This document shows positions 53,704 to 62,141 of a DNA stretch of 64,000 bases, piece after piece. Source of the DNA: Planctomycetota bacterium (GTDB lineage: Bacteria; Planctomycetota; UBA1135; JADKAF01); NCBI GenBank assembly GCA_016793245.1, contig JAEUHW010000012.1, positions 1 to 64,000 on the forward strand. The letters run 5' to 3'. The first letter of the stretch is position 1; every line of letters starts with the position of its first letter. The translations under genes were made by a program, and so were the position numbers. The notes beneath the pieces were generated by a model. The model had not been told where the DNA came from. It ran no database searches and saw nothing but the letters and a program-made list of their open reading frames with translations.

Positions 53704-54911
53704 CACTTCCCTCCCTTGGCGAAGGCCTTCTTCCAGTCCTCGGTCTCGCTCGCCGGCTTCTTCGCGCGCGCCATCTCCAGGCTGCCGAGGCTCGAGGTGT
53801 CGAGCCCGCGCTTCGCCTTGATCGAGTCGAGGGCGCGTCCGACGATGCCGCGGTCGGAGGCGTACGCCAGCGCCGTCTCGAGATCGACGCGATCGGCCTC
53901 GAAGTGCTCGACGATGTGCTGATCGAAGGTCTGCCAGCCGTAGCCGCGCCCCTCCGCGATCGCCGCGTAGAAGTTGTCGTCCGCGGTCTCGCCTTGCTGC
54001 ACGAGCTCGCGGATGCGGAGCGAGGTGCCCATGACCTCAAGCGCCGCGACGCGCCCGCCGCCGACCTTCGGCAGCAGGCGCTGCCCCACCACGAAGCGCA
54101 GCGTCTCCGCGAGGCGCGCGCGCACGAGGTGCTCGACCTTGGCGTCGAACATCCCGGCGATGCGCTGGATCGTCTGGCCCGCGTCGATGGTGTGCAAGGT
54201 GCTGAGCACGAGGTGGCCCGTCTCCGCGGCCTTCAGCGCGATCTCGACGGTCTCGGCATCGCGCATCTCGCCGACCAGGATCACCTTCGGCGCCTGGCGC
54301 AGCGCCGCGCGCAGGCCTTGCGCGAAGGTGCCGAAGTCCTCGCCCTGCTCGCGCTGGTTCATCGTGGCGCGCTTGTGCGGATGCACGAACTCGATCGGAT
54401 CCTCGAGGGTCACGACGTGCACGTCGCGCGTGTCGTTGATGGAGTCCAAGACGGCGGCGAGCGTCGTCGACTTGCCCGAGCCCGTGGCCCCGGTGACGAG
54501 CACGAGGCCGTTCTTCAGCGGCGCGATCTGGCTCAGCACCGGCGGCAAGCCCAGCTTCGCGATGGTCGGGATCTCGGTCGGTAGCGCGCGCAACACGATC
54601 GAGAGCTTGCCGCGCGCCGAGAAGATGTTCACGCGGAAGCGGCGGCCGTCCGAGAGCGCGTAGGCGCAGTCGCACGAGCCTTGCTCTTCGAGCGCCTTCT
54701 CGAGATCGGCACGAGCGCCCATCAGGACCTTCGCGATCCGCTCGGTGAGCTCGGCGGTCAGGTTCCCCGCTCGGCCCTTCAGCTCGACCGGCTTCATCTT
54801 GCCGCTGGCCTCGACCTGCGGCGGGCGACCGGGCGTGAAGTTGAGGTCCGAGACGCCGGGCTCGGCGTCGAGCATGGCGATCAACGCCTGGTCCAGCTCC
54901 GCGTTCGACAT
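53703..54911 (-). CDS. PilT/PilU-type twitching motility ATPase
   Basis: Encodes 402 residues. Secretion-ATPase superfamily. Walker A GATGSGKS is at 141-148, the Asp box VVTLEDPIEF at about 167-176, Walker B-like KVILVGEMRDAE, and the His box ETGHLVLSTLHT. The N-terminal PAS-like domain (about 1-110) is present. The C terminus carries an extra 50-60 residues beyond the usual end, rich in Lys. It lies 15 bp after the first pilT gene and is coupled to the HEAT gene. Probably the PilU-like partner. Confidence 0.93.
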   Translation of the reverse strand: MSNAELDQALIAMLDAEPGVSDLNFTPGRPPQVEASGKMKPVELKGRAGNLTAELTERIAKVLMGARADLEKALEEQGSCDCAYALSDGRRFRVNIFSARGKLSIVLRALPTEIPTIAKLGLPPVLSQIAPLKNGLVLVTGATGSGKSTTLAAVLDSINDTRDVHVVTLEDPIEFVHPHKRATMNQREQGEDFGTFAQGLRAALRQAPKVILVGEMRDAETVEIALKAAETGHLVLSTLHTIDAGQTIQRIAGMFDAKVEHLVRARLAETLRFVVGQRLLPKVGGGRVAALEVMGTSLRIRELVQQGETADDNFYAAIAEGRGYGWQTFDQHIVEHFEADRVDLETALAYASDRGIVGRALDSIKAKRGLDTSSLGSLEMARAKKPASETEDWKKAFAKGGK

Positions 54912-54926
54912 GGGTTCCCTCGGCTC

Positions 54927-56090
54927 TCAGCTCTTCGCACCCGGAGCGCTGCCCGCCATCGGGCGTTTGCCGGTCGATGCCGCGAGCTTCGCTTGCGCGT
55001 CCTCGCTCAACATCTCGCGGTACTCCTCCGGCACCGACTTCAGATACGGGACGAAGCGCTCCTTCTGGATCGCGCGCTCGAAGGCCTCTTCGGGCGCGAT
55101 GACCTTCTTCTGCACGAGGTCTTCGATCGCGTCGTCGAGCGTCTGCATGCCGAGCTTGCGCCCGGTCTGCAGCACGTTCACGAGCTGATGCGTCTTGCCC
55201 TCGCGGATCAGGTTCGCGCACGCGGGCGTCGAGATCATGATCTCGAGCGCGGCCACGCGCCCGCGCGCGCCCGCGCGCTTGAAGAGCGTCTGCGAGACGA
55301 CGCCCTTCAAGGTATCGGCGAGCGTCGCCCGCACCTGCTCCTGCGCGTCGGTCGGGAAGACGTCGATGATGCGGTCGACGGTCTTCATAGCGCTCTGCGT
55401 GTGCAGGGTCGCGAGCACGAGGTGCCCGGTGGACGCGGCCTCGAGAGCGAGCGAGATCGTCTCCAGGTCGCGCATCTCGCCGACCAGGATGATATCGGGA
55501 TCCTCGCGGAGCGCACCGCGCAGCGCGGCCGAGAAGCCCTGCGTGTGGATGCCGACCTCGCGGTGGTTCACGACGCAGTTGATCCCCTCGTGCTTGAACT
55601 CGATGGGATCCTCGATCGTGATGATGTGGTCGCGGCGGTTCTTGTTCGCGTAGTCGACCATCGCGGCGAGCGTCGTGGACTTCCCGCTGCCGGTGGGCCC
55701 CGTCACGAGCACGAGCCCTTTCTCCAGCATCGCCATGCGCCGCGTCACCTGCGGCAGGCCGAGCTGCTCGGTGGTCAAGATCTTGGTCGGGATCTGCCGG
55801 AACACCGCCGCGCAGCCGTTCACCTGGCGGAAGTAGTTCGCGCGGAAGCGCCCGACGCCGCCGAGCTCGTAGGCGAAGTCGACGTCGCCCGTCTGCTCGT
55901 ACTGCTTCATCTTCGGGCCGGGCGCGATCTCGGCGAGCATCTCCAAGAGCTCCACCTCGTCGAGCTCCTTGAACTTCACCGGCTCCAGGTCGCCTTGGAT
56001 GCGCAGGCGCGGCGTGCATCTCGCGGCGAGATGGAGGTCGGAGGCGCCTTGCGCGTTCATGAGCCGGAAGAAGGCGTCGATCTTGGCCAT
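54927..56090 (-). CDS. pilT: PilT-type twitching motility ATPase
   Basis: Encodes 387 residues. Powers type IV pilus retraction at the cytoplasmic face of the inner membrane. Walker A GPTGSGKS is at 131-138, followed by HIITIEDPIEF, DPDIILVGEMRDLE and STGHLVLATLHT. The retraction-associated AIRNLIRE motif is recognisable as ACANLIREGK. The N-terminal region begins KIDAFFRLMNAQGASDLHL, as in true PilT. No pilin or assembly genes are in the window, so other pil genes must lie elsewhere. Confidence 0.94.
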   Translation of the reverse strand: MAKIDAFFRLMNAQGASDLHLAARCTPRLRIQGDLEPVKFKELDEVELLEMLAEIAPGPKMKQYEQTGDVDFAYELGGVGRFRANYFRQVNGCAAVFRQIPTKILTTEQLGLPQVTRRMAMLEKGLVLVTGPTGSGKSTTLAAMVDYANKNRRDHIITIEDPIEFKHEGINCVVNHREVGIHTQGFSAALRGALREDPDIILVGEMRDLETISLALEAASTGHLVLATLHTQSAMKTVDRIIDVFPTDAQEQVRATLADTLKGVVSQTLFKRAGARGRVAALEIMISTPACANLIREGKTHQLVNVLQTGRKLGMQTLDDAIEDLVQKKVIAPEEAFERAIQKERFVPYLKSVPEEYREMLSEDAQAKLAASTGKRPMAGSAPGAKS

Positions 56091-56334
56091 GAGCTAGCTC
56101 TCGCGGGAGGACGACTCGCAGCGAAGCGGCGCCTGCAGCGCGCCGATCGATCGAGTCCTCGCGCTGCATCGACCCGAGCGAGACGCGAGATTGAGGCGCG
56201 AGGCGCGCTTCCACGCATCGAGGCACCTGCACGCCCCCGGAAGAGGCGGACTCTTGGCTCCCGCATCAAGAGCCCTCGTCGCGCGAGTCGAAAGGCCCAC
56301 CGTCCGCCTGAACTCGCGCCTCGGAGCCTGCGTG

Positions 56335-58023
56335 ATGCCGCGCTCGATTCCTGCCTCGCTCTTCTCCACCTGCTCGGCGCTGCTGCTCGCGCTGCCCGCC
56401 GCAGCCCAGGTCGGTCCCGACACCTTCGGCTACTACGCCTTCTCGTCGCTCGACCTCGGAGGGCCGACCTTCCAGTGGATCGAGATCGGCACGAGCGGGA
56501 CGCTGGTCGCGAGCGGCGACGACGAGTCCTCGACGAGCTACGCGCCGTACGGCACCCCCGTTCCGCTCGGTGCACCGTTCTCGCTCTACGGCGCCACGTA
56601 TACCGAGCTCGTCCCGACGACGAACGGCTACATCTCCACGGATCCGGCAGACCTCGGTCCGGATCTCTCGAACGACTGCCCGCTCCCGCGCCTGCCCTCG
56701 AGCGGCACGGGTGCCCGCATCTATCCGCTGCACGACGACTTCGTCGGCGACGTGCGCTACCAGTACTTCGCTTCCTCGCCCGCGCCGCATTGGAGCGGAC
56801 AGGACTACGGCGTCAGCGTGTTCCAGTGGAACGTCGAGCACTACCCGGCCGGCAACACGACGCTCTTCAAGTTCCAAGCGCTGCTCTTCGACAACGGCGA
56901 TCTGCTCTACCAGTACGACACCGGGAACCCCGAGCAGGGCTCTGGCTCGACCACCGGTCTGCAGGACCTCCCGGCGCAGATCGGCCTCACCTACGCTTGC
57001 AACGAGCCGAGCTCCATCCCCGAGAACTTCGCCGTGCTCATCACGCGGACGCCGCCGCCGGTGAACGGCGACGCCCAGCTCGCGGTGCGGAAAGCCGCCT
57101 TCGCGATCGACTGGGCCGCGCACGATCTCTCCTCGGCCGAGGACTCGTTCAGCGTGCAAGCGCTGTTCAATCCCGCCGGCCTCGTCCCCGATCTGACGGG
57201 GGCGACGCTCAGAATCGAACTGCGCGGCGAAGAGCTGCTCGCCGCGACCGCGCTCGATGATCGTGGCGAGTTCCGCACGCCGCCCCGCACGCTGCCGAGC
57301 GTCTTCGCGCGCATCGATGCGCGCGGCGCCCTGCGGCTCGAGTTCTTCGGGCTCGATCTCCGCGGCGCGACCGGGCTCTTCAACACCAACGGCACCGGGC
57401 TCGTCGATCTCCCCTTGCTCGTGACGCTGACCGGCGGCGGTCTCCTCGAGCCCGAGCTCCGCTCCACGATCACCTTCGCGTACTCCACGCAGGAGAACCT
57501 GCGCAGCACCGGCAGCGCCTCGCTCGCGAAGGCGGGCAATCTGACGCCGATCTTCCTGCCGCTGAAGGTGAAGGTCACCGAGGTGCCCGGCGAAGGTCAC
57601 GTCGTGCAGGTCTCGAAGGCGCTGCTGCAATTCTCGGCCTCGGCGCCGGCGCTGCCGATCGACCGCGTCGGCGTCGCCGCCGACGTGCGCGTCGAGGTCG
57701 GCACGGCCGACGCCATCGAGGTCCCGTTCCAATCGCTTCGCATCCGCGGCGACGGCGGCGCGAGTGCGATCGACTACGTCGCGGCGCTCCTCGACGTGGT
57801 CGGCCTCGCGCGCCTGCGGGTGCAGAACGCGTCGCGCTCGATCGCGTTCACGACCGGCATCCTCCCGAACACCGGCATCCCGTCGGCGCAGCTCGAGACG
57901 AAATCTCTCGAGCACGATCTGCGACTCGGTCTCCTCTTCCACACGGAGATCGGAGCGGTGCGCGCATTCGCGACGGTGCGTATCCGGCGCAGCGCGATGT
58001 CCAGCGGCTCCTGGTCCAACTGA
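56335..58023 (+). CDS. Secreted protein of unknown function
   Basis: Encodes 562 residues from ATG 56335, with GGAG 8 nt upstream. Signal peptide about 1-25 (STCSALLLALPAAAQ). The N-terminal ~250 residues (FGYYAFSSLDLGGPTFQWIE; TTNGYISTDPADLGPDLSND) resemble the beta-sandwich domain of secreted proteins with nidogen-like character (LFKFQALLFDNGDLLYQYD); the nidogen link is tentative. The second half is beta-rich and unidentified. It is divergent from pilT across 244 bp. Confidence 0.75.
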   Translation: MPRSIPASLFSTCSALLLALPAAAQVGPDTFGYYAFSSLDLGGPTFQWIEIGTSGTLVASGDDESSTSYAPYGTPVPLGAPFSLYGATYTELVPTTNGYISTDPADLGPDLSNDCPLPRLPSSGTGARIYPLHDDFVGDVRYQYFASSPAPHWSGQDYGVSVFQWNVEHYPAGNTTLFKFQALLFDNGDLLYQYDTGNPEQGSGSTTGLQDLPAQIGLTYACNEPSSIPENFAVLITRTPPPVNGDAQLAVRKAAFAIDWAAHDLSSAEDSFSVQALFNPAGLVPDLTGATLRIELRGEELLAATALDDRGEFRTPPRTLPSVFARIDARGALRLEFFGLDLRGATGLFNTNGTGLVDLPLLVTLTGGGLLEPELRSTITFAYSTQENLRSTGSASLAKAGNLTPIFLPLKVKVTEVPGEGHVVQVSKALLQFSASAPALPIDRVGVAADVRVEVGTADAIEVPFQSLRIRGDGGASAIDYVAALLDVVGLARLRVQNASRSIAFTTGILPNTGIPSAQLETKSLEHDLRLGLLFHTEIGAVRAFATVRIRRSAMSSGSWSN

Positions 58024-58062
58024 CCTACGCGGATCCTCGCCGAGCCGTTGCGGCGCAGCGGC

Positions 58063-60867
58063 TCAGCGCCGCCCGCCGCCGTCGTTGCCCGGCGTTCCGC
58101 CTTCCTTCGCCGGCTCCGCGTTCTCCTCGGCGGGCGTTTCGTTCGCCGTCTCGAACGCGACCTTGTCGGGGTTCGGACCGGAAGAGCCCCACTCCACGCG
58201 CACACCGGTGGAGTCGATGATGCGCTGGAATTCCCCGCCGCCACCCGGTCGACGGCGCCGACGGAAGCCGCCTTCGTCGATCGGCACGAGCTCGTAGCTC
58301 CCGGGGGCGAGCTCGATCTTGATCTTACCCTCGGCATTCGTGCGCAACGGCCGATCGGCCATCCCGCCTCCGGGCTCGCGCAGGAAGAAGCTCCGCTCGG
58401 GCAGAGGAGCGCCGCCCTTCTTGTCGACGACGCTCAGCGTGCCTTCGTAGAGCACGACGTTCAGATCGACGTCGGCGGAACCACCCGGGGCGAGGAACAC
58501 CGTGCTCGGGTGCCGGATGGTCCACGAGTCCTTGCTGACACTCACCTCGAGCGCGCCCGCGAAGACTTGCTCGTAGTCGACGATGCCTTCCTTGTTGGTG
58601 CGCTCGCCCGAGAAGCGCTGGAACCCGCGGCGCTCACCGCCGACGGCCTGCAAGGTGACGCGCGCCCCCTCGATGGGCTTCTGATCTCGCAGCACGCGCA
58701 CGCGCACCTTGCCGGGCCAGATGTCGCGCACGTCGATCTCGCGCTCGCCGCTGTCGCCCGCGCTCAGCACGTACTCCCCGAGGTCGCGCTGCTGGATGCG
58801 ACCGAAGCTGGTCATGTCCTCTTCATCGAAGAGCAGGACGGTCAGCTTCGCCGGTCCGGGCCGCAGCGGTCCGACCTCGAAGCGCCCTTCCTCGTCCACG
58901 CGGAACGAGACCGACATCTCCGAGTTGAACTCTTCGCTCCCCGCGCTGCGGAGGCGCAGGTTCACGTCCTTGAAATCGACCTTCGGCGGCGCGAGCAACT
59001 TGCCGCGGAAGAAGGCACCGGCCGGGAGCGTGAGCAACACGTCCTCGATGCGCTCCTTGTTGCCGGCATTGATCCCTTCCTTCACCGCGACGAGGCCGGC
59101 CCCGCCCGAGTTGAAGAAGTCCATCATGCCCAGCATGTTGTCGAGCTTCAGCTCGTACTTCGCGCGCACCGTGTAGGTGCCGGGCTCCAGGTTGTCGAAC
59201 GCGAAGTGCCCGCGCTCGTCGGTGGACGTCGTCGCGTGGCGCGAGTCCTTCTTGAGCGAGCGGAAGCGCGAGGCCATGCGCGCCATGGGATCCTCGCCAT
59301 CGGCGGCTTCGCCGTAGGGCTCGATCAGCACGCTCGCGCTCTGGATCGGCGTCTTGCCATCGCTGCCGACGACCGTGCCGGCGATATAGGTGCCTTGCGA
59401 GAGCAGCACCTCGACTTCGCGCGTCTCGCCGGGCGCCAGCCCGCGCACTTCGACTTCGCCGCGCGTGAACTGCTTGGAATCGGCGATCAGCACCCAGTCG
59501 CCGGCAACGAGGCCCTCCAGCTCGCAGACGCCGCCGGGTTGTTCCTTGTCGCGGCTGAGATTCGTGAGGTTCTCGAGACCAAGGCCCGCGACGCGACGGC
59601 GCATCTCGGCTTCGGGGCCCTCGCCTTCGACCTCTTGCGCGAGCGGCTTGATCTTCACGCCGTAGAAGGTCACGGGCTTCGCGTCGCGCGCGCGCAGCGC
59701 CTTCAGCTTGATCTTGGAGCTCCCGACGACCTTCGCCTCCACCGGCGAGGGGCTGGGCTTGATCCCCTCCTTGCGCCAAGGCAGGAAGCGCGGGTCGTTG
59801 ATCTCCAGCGTGTAGGTCGTGAACGAGAGGTCGTTCCACGTGAAGCTGCTGACCGGCTTCCCCGACTCGCCCGCGATCTGCACGCCGGCGTTGCCGCCGA
59901 TCAAGCGCACGTGCTCGGCGAGCGGCTGCTCGCCGGTCTTCGCCCCGCGGATGTCGAGCGTGATCGAGGTGCGGAGCGGCGGACCGGCGTAGGTGAAGTT
60001 CACCTCTTTCGCCTCGCCTTCCTTCACGTCGAGCGGGCCTTCAGGACTCGCGAGCACGCTCCCGCCTTCGGGCAGCCCGCGGCGGAAGCGGATGCTCGGC
60101 TCCCACTTCCCCTGCGCCACGTTCTCGACCAGGAAGCTGCCGGGCGGCTTCGAAGAGGGGTCGCGGCGGATCCGATCGGCGTCATTGCCCTCGACGGGCT
60201 GGAGCTCGATCTCCCAGCCCCCCGCGATGGCCTCGCCGGTCTGATCGGTGAGTCGGCCTTTCACGCTGCCGCCGCGCGACAGCACGATGTCGCCCAAGTC
60301 CTCGCTCTTGCCGGGCTCGAACTGCTTCCAATTCTTGCGAAAGGTGAGGAAGCGCGGATCGCGCGTCTCGAGCGTGAACTCGAGCGGCGGCAGCGGGCGG
60401 AACGCGAACGCGAAGCGCCCCTGCGCATCGGTGCGGCGCTCCAGGTGCTTCCAGACGGAGAGATCGCCCTTCCACTCTTCCTTACGGCGCAGGTTCGCGA
60501 CCTTGCCGAGGAGGCGGAGGTCCATGCCGCCGATCGGCTTCCCGGCCCGATCGACGATGCGGCCCTTCAAGTAGCCGCGCGCGACATAGGTGCTCGGGGA
60601 AACGCCCTTCGGCACGTCGTCCAGGATCTCGCCGGTCACGGGATCGGGCTCGAGCACGGCCGCGCTCTCGCTGCGCGCGCTCGAGCTCTCCGGGGCGCTG
60701 AGGGCGGAACTCTCGCCATCCCGCGCGGGCCCGGCGGGAGCGAGCTCCAAGCGCGATGAAGACGAAGAGTCCCCGCCGGCGTCCTCCGCACCGAAGGCGA
60801 GCCAGACGGTGAGCCCCGCTGCCCCGACGAGGACGAGGCAGAGCAAGGCGAGCAGCAGTCGATTCAT
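58063..60867 (-). CDS. Membrane-anchored protein with carboxypeptidase-regulatory-like repeats
   Basis: Encodes 934 residues. An N-terminal membrane anchor (LLLALLCLVLVGAAGLTVWL, about 4-23) is followed by a Ser/Ala-rich linker and several beta-sandwich units of the CarboxypepD_reg type: GYLKGRIVDRAGKPIGGMDL, GSVKGRLTDQTGEAIAGGWE, YIAGTVVGSDGKTPIQSASV and others, with the usual FDNLEPGTYTVRAKYEL-type ends. The C terminus is Arg/Gly-rich. It is probably an extracytoplasmic surface or scaffold protein. It ends 39 bp from the opposing secreted-protein gene. Confidence 0.85.
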   Translation of the reverse strand: MNRLLLALLCLVLVGAAGLTVWLAFGAEDAGGDSSSSSRLELAPAGPARDGESSALSAPESSSARSESAAVLEPDPVTGEILDDVPKGVSPSTYVARGYLKGRIVDRAGKPIGGMDLRLLGKVANLRRKEEWKGDLSVWKHLERRTDAQGRFAFAFRPLPPLEFTLETRDPRFLTFRKNWKQFEPGKSEDLGDIVLSRGGSVKGRLTDQTGEAIAGGWEIELQPVEGNDADRIRRDPSSKPPGSFLVENVAQGKWEPSIRFRRGLPEGGSVLASPEGPLDVKEGEAKEVNFTYAGPPLRTSITLDIRGAKTGEQPLAEHVRLIGGNAGVQIAGESGKPVSSFTWNDLSFTTYTLEINDPRFLPWRKEGIKPSPSPVEAKVVGSSKIKLKALRARDAKPVTFYGVKIKPLAQEVEGEGPEAEMRRRVAGLGLENLTNLSRDKEQPGGVCELEGLVAGDWVLIADSKQFTRGEVEVRGLAPGETREVEVLLSQGTYIAGTVVGSDGKTPIQSASVLIEPYGEAADGEDPMARMASRFRSLKKDSRHATTSTDERGHFAFDNLEPGTYTVRAKYELKLDNMLGMMDFFNSGGAGLVAVKEGINAGNKERIEDVLLTLPAGAFFRGKLLAPPKVDFKDVNLRLRSAGSEEFNSEMSVSFRVDEEGRFEVGPLRPGPAKLTVLLFDEEDMTSFGRIQQRDLGEYVLSAGDSGEREIDVRDIWPGKVRVRVLRDQKPIEGARVTLQAVGGERRGFQRFSGERTNKEGIVDYEQVFAGALEVSVSKDSWTIRHPSTVFLAPGGSADVDLNVVLYEGTLSVVDKKGGAPLPERSFFLREPGGGMADRPLRTNAEGKIKIELAPGSYELVPIDEGGFRRRRRPGGGGEFQRIIDSTGVRVEWGSSGPNPDKVAFETANETPAEENAEPAKEGGTPGNDGGGRR

Positions 60868-61026
60868 GCGCGGGAGGGGCGTGCGCCGCAGAGCGATCGG
60901 GTAGGGCTCGGGGGCGACACGCGGCGGATCGGGCTCGCCGAGCTTAGTCGGCGCGGCACATCTACGCCAAGCCCGCGCGCCTTTCGCTGCGCTCGTCCTC
61001 GCGAGAGGCGGCGCCGGGGAGTTTTC

Positions 61027-62031
61027 TCAGAGCCCCTGCGAGCGATAGAGCGCGTCGAGGATCTCGACCAGGCGCAAGGCGTGCTGGATGTCGGCGCCCG
61101 AAGGCGTCTGCCCCGCCACGATGCGCCGCCGCGCTTCGCGGAGCTCGGCGGCGTAGTTGGCCTCGAACGGATGGCCGGCATCCACGCTGCGCGTCCAGCC
61201 CGCGGGATACGGCGCGCGCGCCTGGCGCAGATAGAGATCGACCGCCGGAGGATGGATGCCGACGCGCAAGGTCCCCTGCGTTCCGTAGAGCTCGATCGAC
61301 CAGGAGTGCAGCCAGTCCTCGGCCTCCCAACCGCAGCAATCGCCCGCCGCGAGCACATCGCCGAAGCGGAACACGAACGCTGCCGAGTCCTCGAAGGGAT
61401 GCTCGGGGACGCCCTCTAGCTTCCGGAAGCGCACCAGCGCCTCCGCCGGCATGCCGAGGAGCATCGTCAGCAGGTCCAGCATGTGGCAGAAGTCGAGGTA
61501 GACCAGGCCACCGCGATCCTGCGGGTCGCAGAACCACGGGTTGGTGAGCCCCGGCGTCTTTACCGCGCTGTGGAAACGCGCGGTGGTGATGCGCCCGAGA
61601 TAGCCCTGCTCGACGAGCTCTCGTGCGCGCAGCACGGAGGGCGCGTAGCGCAGGTGATAGCCGACCTGGCAGAAGACGCGGGAACGCTCCGCGGCTTCGG
61701 CGACCTTCCGCAGGGCCTCGAGGTTCGGAGCGCCGGGCTTCTCGAGCAGCATGGGCACCTTCGCCTTCGCGGCCTCGAGCGCAAACGCGGCGCCTTGCGT
61801 GTTCGTGCCCTCGATCACGACGAAGTCGAGCCCGGACTTCAGCAGGTCCTTCGGCTTCTCGAAGGTCTTCGCGCCGGTGCGCGCACCGACGGCGGCCGCG
61901 AGCTCCGCGTTCGGATCGTGGAGTGCCGCGATCTCGATGCCGTCCTCGCGCGCGAGGACGGCGACGCGAGCGGCGCAATGCGGGTGGCTCACGCCGAGGA
62001 AGCCGACGCGGACCTTCATCGTGGAGGACAT
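61027..62031 (-). CDS. Gfo/Idh/MocA family oxidoreductase
   Basis: Encodes 334 residues. NAD(P)-dependent dehydrogenase family acting mostly on sugars. The N-terminal Rossmann fold begins VRVGFLGVSHPHCAARV, with the usual GxGxxG altered to GVSHPH. The EKP motif lies at 97-99 (LLEKPGAPNLEAL), and a catalytic-type His region follows (LDFCHMLDLLTMLLG). The substrate cannot be told. An ATG four codons later (62019) is an alternative start. It stands alone between unrelated genes. Confidence 0.9.
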   Translation of the reverse strand: MSSTMKVRVGFLGVSHPHCAARVAVLAREDGIEIAALHDPNAELAAAVGARTGAKTFEKPKDLLKSGLDFVVIEGTNTQGAAFALEAAKAKVPMLLEKPGAPNLEALRKVAEAAERSRVFCQVGYHLRYAPSVLRARELVEQGYLGRITTARFHSAVKTPGLTNPWFCDPQDRGGLVYLDFCHMLDLLTMLLGMPAEALVRFRKLEGVPEHPFEDSAAFVFRFGDVLAAGDCCGWEAEDWLHSWSIELYGTQGTLRVGIHPPAVDLYLRQARAPYPAGWTRSVDAGHPFEANYAAELREARRRIVAGQTPSGADIQHALRLVEILDALYRSQGL

Positions 62032-62141
62032 GGCGGTGTTCCCTGCGAGGGAGGTGGACTCACCTAGTTCAGCACGGCACCACGCGCGCTTCCAGAGCGC
62101 GACCTGGCCCTGCTGCGCTCCCTCCGCTACGCTCCCGCGCG

